Below the pieces are notes generated by a model. That model was not told the DNA's origin. It saw only the letters and a program-made list of their open reading frames with translations, and searched no databases. A DNA stretch of 39,143 bases, taken from an uncultured Rhodospirillaceae bacterium. Lineage in GTDB: Bacteria; Pseudomonadota; Alphaproteobacteria; Rhodospirillales; Magnetospirillaceae. Of this stretch, positions 36,954 through 39,143 are shown piece by piece (the first letter of the stretch is position 1; every line of letters begins with the position of its first letter). Location: the NCBI GenBank assembly GCA_903941105.1, contig CAJANL010000278.1:1-39143 (forward strand), read 5' to 3'. Made by a program: the position numbers and the translations under genes.

Positions 36954-38468
36954 GTGCCCTATGATTCCCTGCGCGATTTCATGCGTCGTCTCGAACAGTC
37001 CGGCCGCCTGGTGCGGGTTGCGGCGCCGGTGTCGCCGCATCTGGAGATGACCGAGATCCAGACCCGGCTGCTGGCGGAGGGCGGCCCGGCGGTGCTGTTC
37101 GAGAACGTGGTGCGGCCCGACGGCACTCCCTACGGCGTTCCCGTCCTGATCAACCTGTTCGGCACCGTCGAGCGGGTGGCCTGGGGCATGGACCGCGAGC
37201 CGCACCAGCTGCGCGAGGTGGGCGAGACCCTGGCCTTCCTCAAGCAGCCCGAGCCGCCCGGCGGCTGGCGCGAGGCGCTGGACATGCTGCCGCTGCTGAA
37301 GACGGTGATGTCCATGCGGCCCAAGACGGTGGGCGGCGCCGCCTGCCAGCAGGTGGTGCTGACCGGCGACGACATCGACCTCACCCGCCTGCCCATCCAG
37401 GGCTGCTGGCCGGGCGAGCCGGCGCCGCTGATCACCTGGCCGCTGGTGGTGACGCAAGGCCCCAACGCCGACAGCGACAAGCGCGACAATTACAACCTCG
37501 GCATCTACCGCATGCAGGTGACCGGGCGCAACACCGCCCTGATGCGCTGGCTGAAGCATCGCGGCGGCGCCCAGCATTTCCGCCGCTGGGCCGCCGAGCG
37601 ACAGGAACCCATGCCGGCCGCCGTGGTGATCGGCGCCGATCCGGGAACCATCATCGCCGCGGTGACGCCGGTGCCGGAGACACTGTCCGAGTACCAGTTC
37701 GCCGGCCTGCTGCGCGGCCGCAAGGTCGAACTCACCGACTGCAAGACCATCCCGCTGAAGGTCCCCGCCGAGGCCGAGATCGTGCTGGAGGGCCACGTCA
37801 TGCTCGACGAGACCGGGCCGGAGGGACCCTATGGCGATCACACCGGCTATTACAACTCGGTGGAGGACTTTCCGGTGTTCCGCGTCTCGGCCATCACCAT
37901 GCGCCGCGACCCCATCTACCTGTCCACCTTCACCGGCCGGCCGCCCGACGAGCCCTCGGTGCTGGGCGAGGCGCTGAACGAGGTGTTCATTCCGCTGCTG
38001 ACCCAGCAGTTCCCCGAGATCGTCGACTTCTGGCTGCCGCCCGAGGGCTGCAGCTACCGCATCGCCGTGGTCAGCATCAGGAAGGCCTATCCCGGCCACG
38101 CCAAGCGGGTGATGTTCGGCGTCTGGTCGTTCCTCAAGCAGTTCATGTACACCAAATTCGTCATCGTGGTGGACGACGACATCAACGCCCGCGATTGGAA
38201 GGACGTCATGTGGGCCATTTCGACCCGCATGGACCCGGCGCGCGACATCACCGTGGTCGAGGGCACCCCCATCGACTACCTGGATTTCGCCAGCCCCGAG
38301 AGCGGCCTCGGCGGCAAGCTGGGCATGGACGCCACCAACAAGATGCCGCCCGAGACCCACCGCGAATGGGGCGAGAAGATCCGCATGAGCGACGACGTCA
38401 TCGACACCGTCACCCGTCGCTGGGCGGAATACGGCCTGCCCGGCAGTGGGACGAAGATCTGGAAATAG
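36954..38468 (+). CDS. ubiD: UbiD family decarboxylase, ubiquinone biosynthesis
   Basis: 504 residues if the GTG at 36954 is used ([18 protein letters not shown] follows); GAGG lies seven bases upstream of it. An ATG at 36942 gives four more residues. UbiD removes the carboxyl group from 4-hydroxy-3-polyprenylbenzoate with prenylated FMN supplied by UbiX. Family stretches include [30 protein letters not shown], the cofactor/active-site region [18 protein letters not shown], and [20 protein letters not shown]. The ubiX gene is not in the window. A transposase fragment begins within about ten bases of the stop. Confidence 0.94.
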   Translation: MPYDSLRDFMRRLEQSGRLVRVAAPVSPHLEMTEIQTRLLAEGGPAVLFENVVRPDGTPYGVPVLINLFGTVERVAWGMDREPHQLREVGETLAFLKQPEPPGGWREALDMLPLLKTVMSMRPKTVGGAACQQVVLTGDDIDLTRLPIQGCWPGEPAPLITWPLVVTQGPNADSDKRDNYNLGIYRMQVTGRNTALMRWLKHRGGAQHFRRWAAERQEPMPAAVVIGADPGTIIAAVTPVPETLSEYQFAGLLRGRKVELTDCKTIPLKVPAEAEIVLEGHVMLDETGPEGPYGDHTGYYNSVEDFPVFRVSAITMRRDPIYLSTFTGRPPDEPSVLGEALNEVFIPLLTQQFPEIVDFWLPPEGCSYRIAVVSIRKAYPGHAKRVMFGVWSFLKQFMYTKFVIVVDDDINARDWKDVMWAISTRMDPARDITVVEGTPIDYLDFASPESGLGGKLGMDATNKMPPETHREWGEKIRMSDDVIDTVTRRWAEYGLPGSGTKIWK

Positions 38469-38478
38469 TCGGTAGTGT

Positions 38479-38628
38479 CTCAGTTTGAAACCAGTCGTCG
38501 CTCCGGTCGTGCTTGAGCGGCATGGCGGGGCGACAGATTGCCTGGGGAGCATGGATGATATCGTGGCGCTGATCGACGCGGGGGCAGAGGCGCCGAAGCG
38601 GCCGGCAACCCACAAAGCGGGGGCGTGA
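38479..38628 (+). pseudogene. C-terminal remnant of an IS5-type transposase
   Basis: A frame without start or ribosome site reads LERHGGATDCLGSMDDIVAL and then IDAGAEAPKRPATHKAGA before a TGA at 38626. A MxDIVALIDA segment followed by APKKRGPYK is a usual ending of IS5-group transposases; here the tail has drifted. A second frame just upstream (QFETSRRSGRA) stops at once, so a frameshift is likely. The family call is from memory. The rest of the element is absent. Confidence 0.45.
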
Positions 38629-38698
38629 CAAAACCCAAACCCCACGGGTACACTCCGCACATGAAAAAATTGCCCGTTTTCGCTTCCAGGCCACGATA

Positions 38699-38740
38699 GC
38701 CCCGGCAGCGCTGCCCGCCGTTGGGCTGCCGCACCGGGGC
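38699..38740. other. Nested GC stem-loops of unknown role
   Basis: CGGCAGC (38703-38709) can pair with GCTGCCG (38725-38731), and GCCCCGG (38699-38705) with CCGGGGC (38734-38740). The two overlap by three bases and so cannot form fully at once. The region lies between a transposase fragment and a small gene and has no convincing open frame. Confidence 0.35.
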
Positions 38741-38762
38741 ATCGAGCTTGGAGAGGCACGAT

Positions 38763-38802
38763 GTCAAAGGATATGAGGCGGGGTCAAAGGATATGAGGCG
38801 GG
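38763..38802. repeat. Exact 20-base tandem duplication over a translation start
   Basis: The 20 bases at 38763-38782 are repeated exactly at 38783-38802. Each copy carries AAAGGA and ATGAGGCGG. Because 20 is not a multiple of three, the first copy's ATG (38773, in frame with an ATG at 38761) reads into the second copy and meets TGA at 38794, which overlaps the second ATG as ATGA. The upstream copy thus makes a short open frame that ends on the start of the real gene. Confidence 0.85.
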
Positions 38803-38999
38803 CGCGGCGCCGGCATGATCGTGCGCGCATGATCGCTAAAGCCATGCGCGTTTATCCGTGGGCGAGAACCCCTCAAAAATTGGCAGACAATCTCGCGGTT
38901 TGTAGTTGTTGGATGTGCGGCAACCCTCGCCGTCGATTGCATGAACGGGCGAGGCAGGAGATTCGGCAGGACGATCTGGATCAGGAATGGGGGCGATGA
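38793..38999 (+). CDS. Small basic cysteine-containing protein, conserved hypothetical
   Basis: 68 residues from the ATG at 38793, with AAAGGA three bases upstream. The first third is very basic (MRRARRRHDRARMIAKAMRV). The centre, NLAVCSCWMCGNPRRRLHER, contains three cysteines in a CxCxxC arrangement followed by GNPRR, a pattern I recall from a widespread family of small uncharacterised proteins; zinc binding is plausible but not known. The end is acidic. It lies in a region of transposon debris, and its start is duplicated (see the tandem repeat). No function is claimed. Confidence 0.75.
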   Translation: MRRARRRHDRARMIAKAMRVYPWARTPQKLADNLAVCSCWMCGNPRRRLHERARQEIRQDDLDQEWGR

Positions 39000-39077
39000 G
39001 AGGCGGAGCGTCCTGAGACACGACCAAATCGGCAGGGCTCCGAATCCAGATTACCAAGTCGATTATTTCGACCCGTC

Positions 39078-39097
39078 ATGCCCGCGGAAGCGGGCAT
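39078..39097. repeat. REP-type palindrome
   Basis: ATGCCCGC (39078-39085) and GCGGGCAT (39090-39097) form a perfect stem with a GGAA loop, preceded by GTC and followed by CCAT. This is a known style of alphaproteobacterial REP. It lies 18 bases past the stop of the partial gene on the right. Confidence 0.7.
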
Positions 39098-39114
39098 CCA
39101 TACGGTGGTGATCT

Positions 39115-39143
39115 TCAGACGATGTCGTTATAGAGGTCCTGCC
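39115..39143 (-). CDS. Last codons of a leftward gene, probably a GIY-YIG nuclease family protein
   Basis: Read on the minus strand, the edge gives QDLYNDIV followed by TGA at 39117-39115. Endings with a DLY-x-x-I/V stretch are common in small GIY-YIG proteins, which often sit beside this type of REP. Only eight codons are visible, so the call is weak. Confidence 0.35.

Noticed and set aside
38480-38845. Minus-strand frame of 121 codons across the nested hairpins
   Set aside because: It crosses a transposase fragment on the other strand, has no clear start, and no family is recognised.

Overview
The window is GC-rich, densely coded DNA from an alphaproteobacterium. The best guess is a Rhodospirillales species of the Magnetospirillum/Paramagnetospirillum type. 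This rests on the argD-argF-hslO run, an AddA-type recombination nuclease, a CreA-family periplasmic protein, the number of PBP-, PAS- and GAF-linked signalling proteins, and short REP-like hairpins. No rRNA, tRNA or magnetosome gene is visible, so the assignment is an inference from overall character.

Left end (1-5.5 kb): the start of an IS701-type transposase runs off the edge, next to a CoxE-like von Willebrand (VWA) protein that has no visible MoxR ATPase partner and no good ribosome binding site. A leftward unit follows: argD, argF, hslO and a small lipoprotein, with ATGA and GTGA overlaps and a near-consensus promoter ahead of argD. From 5.5 to 13.7 kb: secA sits behind a terminator-like leader hairpin. 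Next come a decayed IS630-type transposase between two arms of a repeat, then a nucleoside-diphosphate-sugar epimerase-like gene coupled to addA (leftward), and a TPR protein.

13.7-21.1 kb holds nagB, an AhpD-like protein, a YbhB/PEBP protein, a membrane histidine kinase, a free periplasmic binding protein, a receiver protein with an arginine-rich tail, creA, and a 532-residue protein of unknown function one base behind creA. 21.1-29.5 kb holds a leftward ampG-ald-ppa unit and then rightward genes: a PBP-PAS histidine kinase, accA (possibly leaderless), a DPM-like glycosyltransferase coupled to accA, a TVP38 membrane protein and a BON lipoprotein.

29.5-39.1 kb holds a two-gene leftward operon that pairs a SET-domain lysine methyltransferase with a divergent PLP decarboxylase-fold enzyme. 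After it come a DUF4359-like small protein, a chemoreceptor carrying PilZ, a triple-GAF HD-GYP protein with a large insertion in its catalytic domain, and ubiD. The right end is disturbed DNA: a transposase tail fragment, a small cysteine-rich protein whose start region is tandemly duplicated, a REP hairpin, and the last codons of a probable GIY-YIG gene.

Much of the window is housekeeping (SecA, AccA, Ppa, ArgD/F, UbiD, Hsp33, AddA) interleaved with sensory genes, including two that point to cyclic di-GMP. The least explained pieces are the SET/PLP pair, the creA-linked 532-residue protein and the insertion in the HD-GYP domain.
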